A stretch of DNA of 39,578 nucleotides from an uncultured Meiothermus sp. (lineage in GTDB: Bacteria; Deinococcota; Deinococci; Deinococcales; Thermaceae): assembly GCA_937950405.1 (NCBI GenBank), contig CALFDH010000151.1, positions 1-39,578 on the forward strand, given 5' to 3'. Under the pieces are notes generated by a model. It did not search any database, had not been told where the DNA came from, and saw nothing but the letters and a program-made list of their open reading frames with translations. The position numbers and the translations under genes were made by a program. Within the stretch, counting starts at the first letter, position 1. Each line of letters begins with the position of its first letter. Shown here in pieces: positions 18,896 to 27,081 of this stretch.

Positions 18896-20335
18896 ATGGT
18901 TGTGACGCGCATTGCCCCCAGCCCCACCGGCGACCCCCATGTGGGCACGGCCTATCAGGCCCTGTTCAATTATGTTTTTGCCAAACAACACGGAGGGAAG
19001 TTCATCGTTCGCCTCGAGGACACCGACCGCACCCGCTACAACCCCACCTCCGAGCGGCGCATTCTGGAGATGCTCGAGTGGCTGGGGCTTTCCCCTGACG
19101 AGTCGCCCACCAAAGGCGGCCCCAACGGCCCCTATGTACAGTCGCAGCGCCTGCCCATCTACCGGCAGCACGTGCAGATGCTCCTGGAAAAAGGTGCGGC
19201 CTACCGGGCCTTCGACACCCCCGAGGAGCTGGCCGCCGCCCGCGAGGCAGCCCGCCGGGCGGGGAAGCAGGAGCAGGGCTACAACCGCCGCTACCGCGAC
19301 TACCCGGCCCAGGAGGCCGAGCGACGGGCTGCCGCCGGAGAGCCCCATGTGGTGCGGCTCAAGGTGCCGCTGGAAGGCAAAACCGTGGTACACGACCTGC
19401 TGCGCGGCTCCATCGAGTTCGAGAATGCCGCTCTGGACGACAAAGTCATCCTCAAGGCCGACGGCTACCCCACCTACCACCTGGCCGCCATGGTAGACGA
19501 TCACCTGATGGGCGTGACCCACGTCATTCGGGCCGAGGAATGGATTACCAGTACCCCCTTCCACATCCTGATTTTGCGGGCCTTTGGTTGGGAGGAGCCG
19601 GTCTGGTGCCACACCCCCCTGCTGCGCAACCCCGATAAGTCCAAGCTCTCCAAGCGCAAGATGGATACCAGCGTGGACAGCTACAAGGCCCAGGGCATCC
19701 TGCCCGAAGCCCTTTTGAACTATCTGGGTACCATGGCCTGGAGCATGCCCGACGGACGCGAAATTTTCAGTGTGCAGGACATGATCAAGCACTTCAGCCT
19801 GGAGCGCATCAGTCTGGGGGGGCCGGTTTTCGACCTGAACAAACTCAAATGGATGAACGGTAAGTACATCCGCGAAGTCCTGAGCCTGGACGACCTGGCC
19901 CAGAGGGTCAAGCCTTTCCTGGAACGTGCCGGGCTATCCTACCCCTCGGAAACCTACCTGAAGCAGGCGCTGGAGGCCATGCGGGCCCGCTTTGAGACCC
20001 TGCAGGAGTTTGTGGACAGGTCGCTTTACTTCTTCAGCGAGGCCTACCCCATGCAGGAAAAAGCCCTGGCCAAGCTGCGCGAGGGGGCTGCCTTCTTGCC
20101 CGAACTGAGGGAGCAGCTTTCCGGGCTGCCCGACCTGCTGCCAGACCACACCGAGCCCCTGCTCAAAGGCTTTGCCGAGGCCAAAGGGGTGAAGGCTGCG
20201 GCGGTGATGCAGCCCCTGCGAGCGGCCCTGACCGGAAGCCTCGAGACCCCCGGCATGTTCGACCTCCTCACCCTGCTGGGCAAGGAGCGCGTACTGAAGC
20301 GGCTCGAGCGGGCGATGGAGCTTGTAGGTGAATAA
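18896..20335 (+). CDS. gltX: Glutamyl-tRNA synthetase
   Basis: MVVTRIAPSPTGDPHVGTAYQALFNYVFAKQHGGKFIVRLEDTDRTR (HIGH-like), DKSKLSKRKMDTSV (KMSKS-like). Confidence 0.97.
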   Translation: MVVTRIAPSPTGDPHVGTAYQALFNYVFAKQHGGKFIVRLEDTDRTRYNPTSERRILEMLEWLGLSPDESPTKGGPNGPYVQSQRLPIYRQHVQMLLEKGAAYRAFDTPEELAAAREAARRAGKQEQGYNRRYRDYPAQEAERRAAAGEPHVVRLKVPLEGKTVVHDLLRGSIEFENAALDDKVILKADGYPTYHLAAMVDDHLMGVTHVIRAEEWITSTPFHILILRAFGWEEPVWCHTPLLRNPDKSKLSKRKMDTSVDSYKAQGILPEALLNYLGTMAWSMPDGREIFSVQDMIKHFSLERISLGGPVFDLNKLKWMNGKYIREVLSLDDLAQRVKPFLERAGLSYPSETYLKQALEAMRARFETLQEFVDRSLYFFSEAYPMQEKALAKLREGAAFLPELREQLSGLPDLLPDHTEPLLKGFAEAKGVKAAAVMQPLRAALTGSLETPGMFDLLTLLGKERVLKRLERAMELVGE

Positions 20336-20468
20336 TACCGGATTCAAAAAGATAATCACCAAAACTAAAGACCTTCAGAGGCTGTCTTTTTGAATCCTAG
20401 AGCACACCCCTCCCTTCGGTCGGGTCAGTTCGTCCCCGAATGGGAGAAGAACTGACCGAATCTGGTAT
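20335..20468 (+). mobile_element. MITE-like two-hairpin element, copy C; first base coincides with last base of the gltX stop codon
   Basis: ATACCGGATTCAAAAAGATAATC...CTGTCTTTTTGAATCC...GGTCAGTTCG..GAACTGACCGAATCTGGTAT. Confidence 0.85.
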
Positions 20469-20587
20469 TGAACCCACTTCATCTGAACGCTCAACTTTGA
20501 TGAATCCCCACACTCGGCGAACCCCCGGGGCTAAAGCGCAAAACCAGAGGCTCTGCTAGGAGTATGTAGGTCGTTGATCCCTTTGAC

Positions 20588-20634
20588 TGGGCTCGTTCGT
20601 CCCCGTTTAGCGACAAACCAACCGAATCTGACTA
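20588..20634 (+). repeat. Decayed right-half remnant of the MITE-like element (copy D)
   Basis: GGGCTCGTTCGTCCCCGTTTAGCGACAAACCAACCGAATCTG resembles GGGTTAGTTCG..GACGAACTAACCGAATCTGG. Confidence 0.5.
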
Positions 20635-21522
20635 CACATCCCAGTAGTCGTCGGGATAGGGCAGCCCCACGGCCTGGGCAAAGGCTTGCAGGCCCAGCCG
20701 GTCGGGGGCTTCCAGGTGGTAGCGGAAGTTCCACAGGTAGTGCTGCATCAGGCGCTCGGGCACGTTCAGGCGCTGGGCCTCGGTGCCGGCCACGGCGGCC
20801 AGGTTGCCCAGCCCCAGCGAACGGGCTGCCCGCAGCCGCCGGATAATTTCGGGCGGTGGGGGGGCGGTTTTGCGGGTGGCCCAGACCGCGAATACAAAGG
20901 GTAGCCGGGTCTGCTCGAACCAGCGCATCGAGAGGTCGGTTATGCGAATGCCCTCGACCTGGGTGGGCACCTGGTGTACCGACTCGGGGATGATGGAGAG
21001 CAGGCCAAAGTAGGTGGAAATAGCCCGGTCGCCAATCAGGAGTACCCCGTCGTAGCGCTCCAAGAGCTCGAGGCCGACAGGCGCGAGCTTGCCCGAAGCA
21101 GCGGGGCTGTTCTCAGGGCTTTCCGAGGGCCTGGTTTGATGCTCGAGGCCGCCCTGCTCGGGGGTGAACCGGGCCTCGATTCCGTCGGTCTGTAGCAGGT
21201 ATTGCAATAGCCGCACCGAGGTGGCGCTCTCGGTGGTCAGGGCGATGTGCCGGAGCTCGCTCCAGGGCTTTCGGTGGAACAGATTAACCGAGTACACCGG
21301 GCCCAGGTCGGCCACGCTGAAGTCGGGGAGGGGCCGCAGGTGGTCGGCGTTTTCCAGGTAGAAATAGGAAGAAACCAGGCTCAGGTCTACCGAGCCCTCC
21401 AGCAGCCAGCGGTTGAGCTCGGTGGGCACGCCGTAGCGAAAGGCCACCCCGTCTCCCTCCTCCAGAAAGTGATAGAGCGGGGCGGTGTTGGCGTAGCGGG
21501 GGACACCCAATATATAGCTCAT
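20632..21522 (-). CDS. mqnA: Chorismate dehydratase of futalosine menaquinone pathway (MqnA family)
   Basis: MSYILGVPRYANTAPLYHFLEEGDGVAFRYGVPTELNRWLLEGSVDLSLVSSYFYL...; YDGVLLIGDRAI; adjacent to mqnE. Confidence 0.88.
   Translation of the reverse strand: MSYILGVPRYANTAPLYHFLEEGDGVAFRYGVPTELNRWLLEGSVDLSLVSSYFYLENADHLRPLPDFSVADLGPVYSVNLFHRKPWSELRHIALTTESATSVRLLQYLLQTDGIEARFTPEQGGLEHQTRPSESPENSPAASGKLAPVGLELLERYDGVLLIGDRAISTYFGLLSIIPESVHQVPTQVEGIRITDLSMRWFEQTRLPFVFAVWATRKTAPPPPEIIRRLRAARSLGLGNLAAVAGTEAQRLNVPERLMQHYLWNFRYHLEAPDRLGLQAFAQAVGLPYPDDYWDV
21067..21132 (-). repeat. 66-bp in-frame intragenic repeat inside mqnA (pairs with 26501-26566)
   Basis: 57/66 identity by hand alignment; encodes RPSESPENSPAASGKLAPVGLE. 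Confidence 0.85.
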
Positions 21523-21526
21523 GGCG

Positions 21527-21596
21527 GATGGCTAATAGCGGTGGGCTGCGGTAGGGGTCTGGCTATTGGCCATCGGCCATTGGCTATCGGCATAGA
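21527..21596. repeat. Heptad tandem array (GGCTATC/GGCCATT type), about 10 units, spanning mqnE 3' end and mqnE-mqnA junction
   Basis: gatggct|aatagcg|gtgggct|gcggtag|gggtctg|gctattg|gccatcg|gccattg|gctatcg|gcataga. Confidence 0.85.
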
Positions 21597-22731
21597 TGCG
21601 TAGCTCGTTGTACAGTGCATCCCGCTCGACCGGCACACGCCCCGCGGCCTGGATGAGCTGCACCATCTTCTGTCGGGAGAGGCCCAGGGGCGAGGTGGCC
21701 CCGGCGGCGTGGGCGATGTGCTCCTCGATGATGGTGCCGTCAATATCGGAGACACCCCAGTCCAGCGCTACTTGCACCAGGTCGGAGGAGATCATCACCC
21801 AGTAGCCCTTGATGTGGTCGAAGTTGTCCAGGTAGAGCCGGGCCACGGCCAGGTTGCGCAGGTCGTCGAGGCCGGTGGTGAACTCGGTCTTGCCCAGGTT
21901 GAAGGCCAGCGCGTTGGCGTCAGGCTGAAAGGCCAGGGGGATGAAGCTGTAAAAGCCCCCGGTCTCGTCTTGCAGCTTGCGAAGCCGATCCATGTGGTCG
22001 AGGCGCTCTTCCAGGGTTTCGATGTGCCCGTAGAGCATGGTGGCGTTGGTGCGGATTCCCAGGCTGTGGGCCTCGAGGTGGATTTGCAGCCACTTCTCGG
22101 CCTTGACCTTGTTCTTGGCAATCTGGCGGCGCACCCGCTCGGCGAAGATTTCCGCCCCGCCGCCGGGCAGGGCCACCAGGCCGGCCTCCTTCAGTTCGCG
22201 CAAGACCTCGAGGGTGGGTTTCTTACTGATTTTGGAGAGGTGCTCAATTTCGGCTGCCGTGAAAGCCTTCACCTGGATACCGGGGAAGTTTTTGTTCAAG
22301 GCCCGCACCATCTCGGGGTAGTAGCTCCAGGGGCGGTTGGGGTGGTGGCCGCTGGACATATGCAGCTCGGTCAGGCCAGGCTCCCACTTTTCGCGCACTT
22401 TGGCCACCACGTCCTCCACACTGTAGTCCCAGGCCCGCGCCTCGCCTTTCTTGGCCGCAAACGCACAGAACGTACAGCCCACGTAGCAGATGTTGGTGAA
22501 CTCGAGGCGCATAGAGTGTACGAAGTAGGTCTTATTGCCGTGCTTGCGCTCGCGCACCCGGTTGGCCAGCCACATCAGGGTGTTGTAGTCGGGGGTGTGG
22601 TAGAGCGCCATTCCTTCGTCGAAGGTCAGGCGCTGCCCTGCCTCTACTTTCTCGAGGATCGGCAGCAGCCTGGGATCGCGCACTGGGGGAACGTACCGTG
22701 AGGTGCCAACGGAAGGGGAAGCCGCGTTCAT
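21532..22731 (-). CDS. mqnE: Aminofutalosine synthase, radical SAM (MqnE family)
   Basis: CYVGCTFCAFAA radical-SAM motif, LHMSSGHHPNRPWSYYPEMVRALN, ...IDGTIIEEHIAHAAGATSPLGLSRQKMVQLI; 400 aa from ATG at 22731. Confidence 0.9.
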   Translation of the reverse strand: MNAASPSVGTSRYVPPVRDPRLLPILEKVEAGQRLTFDEGMALYHTPDYNTLMWLANRVRERKHGNKTYFVHSMRLEFTNICYVGCTFCAFAAKKGEARAWDYSVEDVVAKVREKWEPGLTELHMSSGHHPNRPWSYYPEMVRALNKNFPGIQVKAFTAAEIEHLSKISKKPTLEVLRELKEAGLVALPGGGAEIFAERVRRQIAKNKVKAEKWLQIHLEAHSLGIRTNATMLYGHIETLEERLDHMDRLRKLQDETGGFYSFIPLAFQPDANALAFNLGKTEFTTGLDDLRNLAVARLYLDNFDHIKGYWVMISSDLVQVALDWGVSDIDGTIIEEHIAHAAGATSPLGLSRQKMVQLIQAAGRVPVERDALYNELRIYADSQWPMANSQTPTAAHRY

Positions 22732-22792
22732 CAGAGATAATCCTAACACTGCCCGGTTGTGAAACCTGGTACTTGGCTGACGATTGGCGCGG

Positions 22793-23821
22793 TCAATCGG
22801 CGTAAACGCTACGGGTTTGGGTAGAGCTTCGGACGACCAGGGTGGGCTCGAAGCGCCGGGCCCGGGGGCTGCCCTTGTAGCCACGAATGCGCTCCAGCAG
22901 CATGCGGGCGGCCTCGGCCCCCATCTCCTCGATGGGCTGGGCCAGGGTGGAGAGGCCTTTGGCAGCGGTCCAGGGGTGGCCGTCGAAGCCCAGCAGGCGT
23001 ACCTCCTCCCCAATTTTCAGGCCCTGCCGCTCGGCCTCCTCCAGCACCCCCAGGGCCAGCAGGTCGGCTCCGGCGAAGATGTTGAAGGGGGGCTTGGACA
23101 GCCGCAGGAAGTGCTGCAAGGCCAGCCGCCCTCCCTCGGCGGAGAAGCGCGACACGAACACATGCGAGCTGGGGAGGGACTTGCCCGCTTTTTTGAGCCC
23201 TTCCCGGAAGCCCTCGATGCGCTCCTGACCTACGGTGTTTTTCAGCACCTCGTCGAGCTCTTCCTGAACCTGGATAGCAAACATGGCGCCGGGGAACTGG
23301 GCCAGGTGCAGAGCGGCCATCTGCCCGCCCAGGCGGTTGTCCATGAAGGCCGAGTCGTAGCGCGGGCTGTAGGCATCTACCAGCACCACCGGACGCTCGG
23401 TGGGGAACTTCTGGTTGGGTAGCAGATGGGCCAGACCCTGGGAGGAAACCAGCAGCCCATCGGTCTGGTAGGCCAGTGAGCGGCTTTCTAGGTAGCGCTC
23501 GAGGCGGCTCGGGGAAAGAATGGGGAAAAGCGCAATTTCGTAGCGTTCTTCCGCCAGAATGTGCTCGATGCCCTCGAGCAAGCGGCTGTAAAACTCGGTG
23601 GAGGCTACCGGCAACACCAACGAAACCGTATAGCTCTTGCCGCCTGCCACCCGGCGGGCATGGGGGTTGGGGCTGTAGCCGAGGTTGGCCATGGCCGTGA
23701 GCACCCGGTTGCGGGTCTCAGGACGTACCGAGGGATGGTTGTTGAGAACCCGGCTCACCGTGCCAATACCGACCTTAGCAAGGTGGGCGACTTCGTGGAT
23801 GGTGGGTTTGCGTTTGGCCAC
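22793..23821 (-). CDS. LacI-family transcriptional regulator
   Basis: MAKRKPTIHEVAHLAKVGIGTVSRVLNNHPSVRPETRNRVLTAMANLGYSPNPHARRVAGGKS. Confidence 0.95.
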   Translation of the reverse strand: MAKRKPTIHEVAHLAKVGIGTVSRVLNNHPSVRPETRNRVLTAMANLGYSPNPHARRVAGGKSYTVSLVLPVASTEFYSRLLEGIEHILAEERYEIALFPILSPSRLERYLESRSLAYQTDGLLVSSQGLAHLLPNQKFPTERPVVLVDAYSPRYDSAFMDNRLGGQMAALHLAQFPGAMFAIQVQEELDEVLKNTVGQERIEGFREGLKKAGKSLPSSHVFVSRFSAEGGRLALQHFLRLSKPPFNIFAGADLLALGVLEEAERQGLKIGEEVRLLGFDGHPWTAAKGLSTLAQPIEEMGAEAARMLLERIRGYKGSPRARRFEPTLVVRSSTQTRSVYAD

Positions 23822-23841
23822 AGCACGTTCCTTTGTGGTTT

Positions 23842-23853
23842 GGAAGCGCTTTC
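23842..23853. promoter_or_regulatory. Candidate LacI-family operator upstream of the LacI-family gene
   Basis: Near-palindrome GGAAGCGCTTTC about 20 bp upstream of the start codon. Confidence 0.55.
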
Positions 23854-23912
23854 TTTATGAATCCGACCTTAGTTTATCACACAATCTGGGCTGGGAGAAC
23901 CCAAAAAAGGGC

Positions 23913-24123
23913 CTAGTGGTCTGGTAACAAAGTGCTTGAGATGCCTCCATTGAACCCAACTTCTGCCCTTGACTTCTTGTTGTCATTCCGAGGCGCGCGC
24001 CGTGCGACGAGGAATCTGGCTCTGCAAAGGGATAGTGATTACAGTGGGCTGAAGCACATCAGATTCCTCACTTCGCTTAGCCACGTTCGGAATGACACAT
24101 AAATTTACTTGCCAGACTACTAG
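23913..24123. repeat. Composite palindromic repeat element: 117-bp core (23981-24097) nested in 15-bp outer inverted repeats
   Basis: Outer arms CTAGTGGTCTGGTAA / TTGCCAGACTACTAG; core ends TGTCATTCCGA / TCGGAATGACA; core homologous to 30040-30156. Confidence 0.8.
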
Positions 24124-24271
24124 CGTTGATGGCGGTATGCTTAACCACTGCCATGAGGTTGACTCAGGGCCCTGATTGGTCTCTATTTTGGTTTTGCTTT
24201 CAGCTTTTGTTTAGCAGCTCAATGGTTCTTGTCCAAACCATTTAGCATATTTAGCATACTAATCAGCGGCT

Positions 24272-24841
24272 ATGGACTTGGTGTGGGTGGTAGTGGCCTA
24301 TCTGGTGGGTTCGCTCAGCTTTGGGCGCATTGCCGGGATTATCCGGGGTTTCGATCTGGCTGAACGGGATACCCCTGGCGCCAGCGGAACTTTTCGACAA
24401 CTGGGGCCTGCCTGGGGTATTGCGGTGGCGCTGGCCGATGTGCTCAAGGGGGTTCTGGTGGCCTACCTGAGCCAGGGGAACCAGGCACCCTGGGCCATGC
24501 CCCTGATGGGGGTGGCGGTGGTGGCGGGCCATAACTGGCCCCTCTACTTCGGTTTTCGGGGTGGGGGGGGTATTGCCCCCACCCTGGGTTTTTTTGGCTA
24601 TTTGTACCCCACCATCACGCTGGGGGCTGTTGGGATTGGTTTGGCTGTAGCGGGCCTGTACTGGCAACTGTACTGGAAAAACCATCGGGGTAGCTGGTAC
24701 CCCATTCCGGTGGGGGCCCTGGTGGGATATATCTACGCCCTGATTGCATTCTGGTCCACTGGCATGGGGTTCTGGGCGTTTCTTGGGGTGAGCCTGGCGG
24801 TGGCCTTGCGGGGTCTGCGAATGACCCGGAAGGGCCGATGA
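24272..24841 (+). CDS. PlsY-like glycerol-3-phosphate acyltransferase family membrane protein
   Basis: VVAYLVGSLSFGRIAGIIRGFDLAERDTPGASGTFRQLGPAWGIAVALADVLKGVLVAYL; GHNWPLYFGFRGGGGIAPTLG. Confidence 0.8.
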   Translation: MDLVWVVVAYLVGSLSFGRIAGIIRGFDLAERDTPGASGTFRQLGPAWGIAVALADVLKGVLVAYLSQGNQAPWAMPLMGVAVVAGHNWPLYFGFRGGGGIAPTLGFFGYLYPTITLGAVGIGLAVAGLYWQLYWKNHRGSWYPIPVGALVGYIYALIAFWSTGMGFWAFLGVSLAVALRGLRMTRKGR

Positions 24842-24907
24842 GCGGTGTCCGATCACATTCAACCTTGGCAAGTCTCCCAAAATGCTCCGCTTGCTAAACT
24901 AGCAGTT

Positions 24908-26872
24908 GTGCGGATTGTTTTTGCCGAGAATATCGAATACAGCCTGGGCGCACGCGACTTGCTGGACGGGGTGAGCCTGGAACTGCGCCACGGCGACCGC
25001 CTGGCCCTGGTAGGAGCCAATGGCTCGGGCAAGACCACCCTGATGCGCTTGCTGATGGGGGAACTACAGCCGAGCTCGGGACGTGTTCACCGTACCGAGG
25101 GGGTGCACCTCGAGCTCTTGCCCCAGGACCCCCAGTACGGCCCCAGCGATACCGTAGAAAGCGTGCTCAAGCGTGGGTTTGCCCGGATACGGGCCATGGA
25201 AGCCGAACTGGCCCGGCTGGAAACCCACCTGGCCGATCCCGAAATGTATCAGCGCTGGGAGGCGCTGCACGAGCGCTACGAGGCCATTGGGGGTTATCAG
25301 CAGCGTTCGCGTTACGAGGCTGTGCTGAAGGGGCTGCGCTTCGAGGGGCGGGAACAGGAAAAAGCCAGCGTACTCTCGGGGGGCGAGACCCGGCGGCTGG
25401 CGCTGGGCGCACTATTGCTCTCGGGGTCGGATGCGCTCTTGCTGGACGAGCCCACCAACCACCTCGACCTCGAGATGGTGGGCTGGCTGGTAAACTTCCT
25501 GCAATCCTTCGGGGGGGCCACGGTCACGGTCTCGCACGACCGGCAGTTTCTCGACCAGGTGACGGAGCGGGTGGCCTGGCTGCGCAAGGGCAGGCTCCGA
25601 CTCTACGAAGGCAACTACTCAGCTTTTCGCCGCGAACGGGCGCTACAGGAAGAACAGGAAGCCCGCGAATACGCCAACTGGCTCAAGGAAAAAGAGCGGC
25701 GCGAAGGCATTCTGGAGCAGGCTCAGCGCTGGGCACATAGCAGCGCCAAACACGCCAGGCGGCTCCATAGCCTGGAAGCCCGCCTGGAGCAGTTCATGCA
25801 GGAGGCGGCAGAGGCCCCTGAATCAGACGACCCCGCCGTGCGGATTCGTTTTCCAGTCGAAAAAGAGGTAACCGCCGAGCGGGTATTGGAGGGCTGGAAC
25901 CTGCAAAAAACCCTGGGGGAGCGGAGGCTGTTTGAGATTCCCAATCTGCTGGTTCGGAATGGGGAGCGCATTGCCATCATAGGCCCTAACGGGGCTGGCA
26001 AGACCACCCTGCTCAAGGTGCTCCTGGGGCTGCTGCCCTCTGATCACCCGGCGGGGCGGGTCAAAACCGGGCCGGGGGTGCGGGTTGGCTACTACGACCA
26101 GAAGTTGTCGGATTTCGACCCCCAACTTACCCTGTTCGAGACGCTCTACCGGATGCTGGGCGAGAAGGCCCATGCCGCGCTGGCGGCATGGATGTTTCCC
26201 TACGAAGCCCAGTACAAGCAGGTAAAGAGCCTGTCCGGGGGCGAGCGGGCCCGGCTGGCCCTGCTGGCGCTCTCGTTGCAGCAAGCCAGCCTGCTGGTGC
26301 TGGACGAGCCCACCAACCACCTGGACCTGGAAACGGTGGAGGCCCTCGAGCAAGCCCTGCTGGCCTACCCCGGCACCCTGCTGTTGGTCTCGCACGACCT
26401 GTTTTTCCTCGATCAACTGGCCACGCGTACCTGGCACGTCTTCGAGGGGGAGTTTGCCGACTATCCGGGCCCACCCGGCGAGTACCTCGAGCGCAAGACG
26501 AGGCTCTCGCAAAGCCCTAAGAGCAGCCCCGCTGCTTCCAGCAGGCTCGCGCCTACCGGCCTCGAGCGCCGCAAGGCCGAGGGGGAGCCCAGGAAGCAGG
26601 AGCGTTCGGTGTCGAGGGTCGAAACCCAGAACCCCAAGCCCCCCAGAGCCAAAGGGCGCTGGCACCTGGAGCGCGAGAAAGAACGCCTGGAGGCCGAGAT
26701 TGCCGACCTCGAGGCCCAAGTACAGTCTGTTCTGGCCAGGGCCAACCAGCCGGGCCTGCACCACAGCGAGTACGCCCAGATTGCCCAGGAGCAGCAACGG
26801 CTCGAGGCCGCCCTCCAGCAGACCTTTAGCCGCTGGGCGGAGGTGGTTGAGGGGCTCGAGGGCCTGGCTTGA
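24908..26872 (+). CDS. ABC-F family ATP-binding cassette protein (two ABC domains)
   Basis: LVGANGSGKTTLMRLLMGEL, LSGGETRRLALGALLL, LLLDEPTNHLDLEMV; second [49 protein letters not shown]; start codon uncertain (GTG 24908 or 24845). Confidence 0.93.
   Translation: MRIVFAENIEYSLGARDLLDGVSLELRHGDRLALVGANGSGKTTLMRLLMGELQPSSGRVHRTEGVHLELLPQDPQYGPSDTVESVLKRGFARIRAMEAELARLETHLADPEMYQRWEALHERYEAIGGYQQRSRYEAVLKGLRFEGREQEKASVLSGGETRRLALGALLLSGSDALLLDEPTNHLDLEMVGWLVNFLQSFGGATVTVSHDRQFLDQVTERVAWLRKGRLRLYEGNYSAFRRERALQEEQEAREYANWLKEKERREGILEQAQRWAHSSAKHARRLHSLEARLEQFMQEAAEAPESDDPAVRIRFPVEKEVTAERVLEGWNLQKTLGERRLFEIPNLLVRNGERIAIIGPNGAGKTTLLKVLLGLLPSDHPAGRVKTGPGVRVGYYDQKLSDFDPQLTLFETLYRMLGEKAHAALAAWMFPYEAQYKQVKSLSGGERARLALLALSLQQASLLVLDEPTNHLDLETVEALEQALLAYPGTLLLVSHDLFFLDQLATRTWHVFEGEFADYPGPPGEYLERKTRLSQSPKSSPAASSRLAPTGLERRKAEGEPRKQERSVSRVETQNPKPPRAKGRWHLEREKERLEAEIADLEAQVQSVLARANQPGLHHSEYAQIAQEQQRLEAALQQTFSRWAEVVEGLEGLA
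26501..26566 (+). repeat. 66-bp in-frame intragenic repeat inside ABC-F gene (pairs with 21067-21132)
   Basis: AGGCTCTCGCAAAGCCCTAAGAGCAGCCCCGCTGCTTCCAGCAGGCTCGCGCCTACCGGCCTCGAG; encodes RLSQSPKSSPAASSRLAPTGLE. Confidence 0.85.
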
Positions 26873-26974
26873 GCCGGGTGAGTCAGGGGCTGTACTGCCT
26901 GGGTGGTCAGAACCGCAACCGGGCCATCGTCTTCCTGCGTGCAACGGGTTTGGATGAAAGCATAATCCAACTCA

Positions 26975-27058
26975 GGATTTGTCTTAGGTCATATAAGATT
27001 GTCCTAGCACAATCCGCCCATTTGTATCTTTCCGCTGCCTTAACCTTGTGCATATAAT
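26975..27058 (+). promoter_or_regulatory. Candidate MocR operator (repeats) and promoter upstream of mocR-like gene
   Basis: Related GGATTTGTCTTAGG (26975) and AGATTGTCCTAG (26996) plus inverted repeat GATTGTcctagcACAATC (26997-27014); TATAAT at 27053-27058. Confidence 0.5.
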
Positions 27059-27081
27059 GCCTTCCATTCAACGGGGAGCCT

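Noticed and set aside
21527-21596. Possible CRISPR-like array
   Set aside because: Unit is 7 bp with no spacers; a tandem heptad array, not a CRISPR. No cas genes seen in the window
21709-22701. 330-aa plus-strand ORF antisense to mqnE
   Set aside because: Shadow ORF opposite a clear radical-SAM gene
24240-24262. Tandem TTTAGCATA TTTAGCATA near the plsY-like start
   Set aside because: Only two short A/T-rich units; likely promoter-region chance repeat
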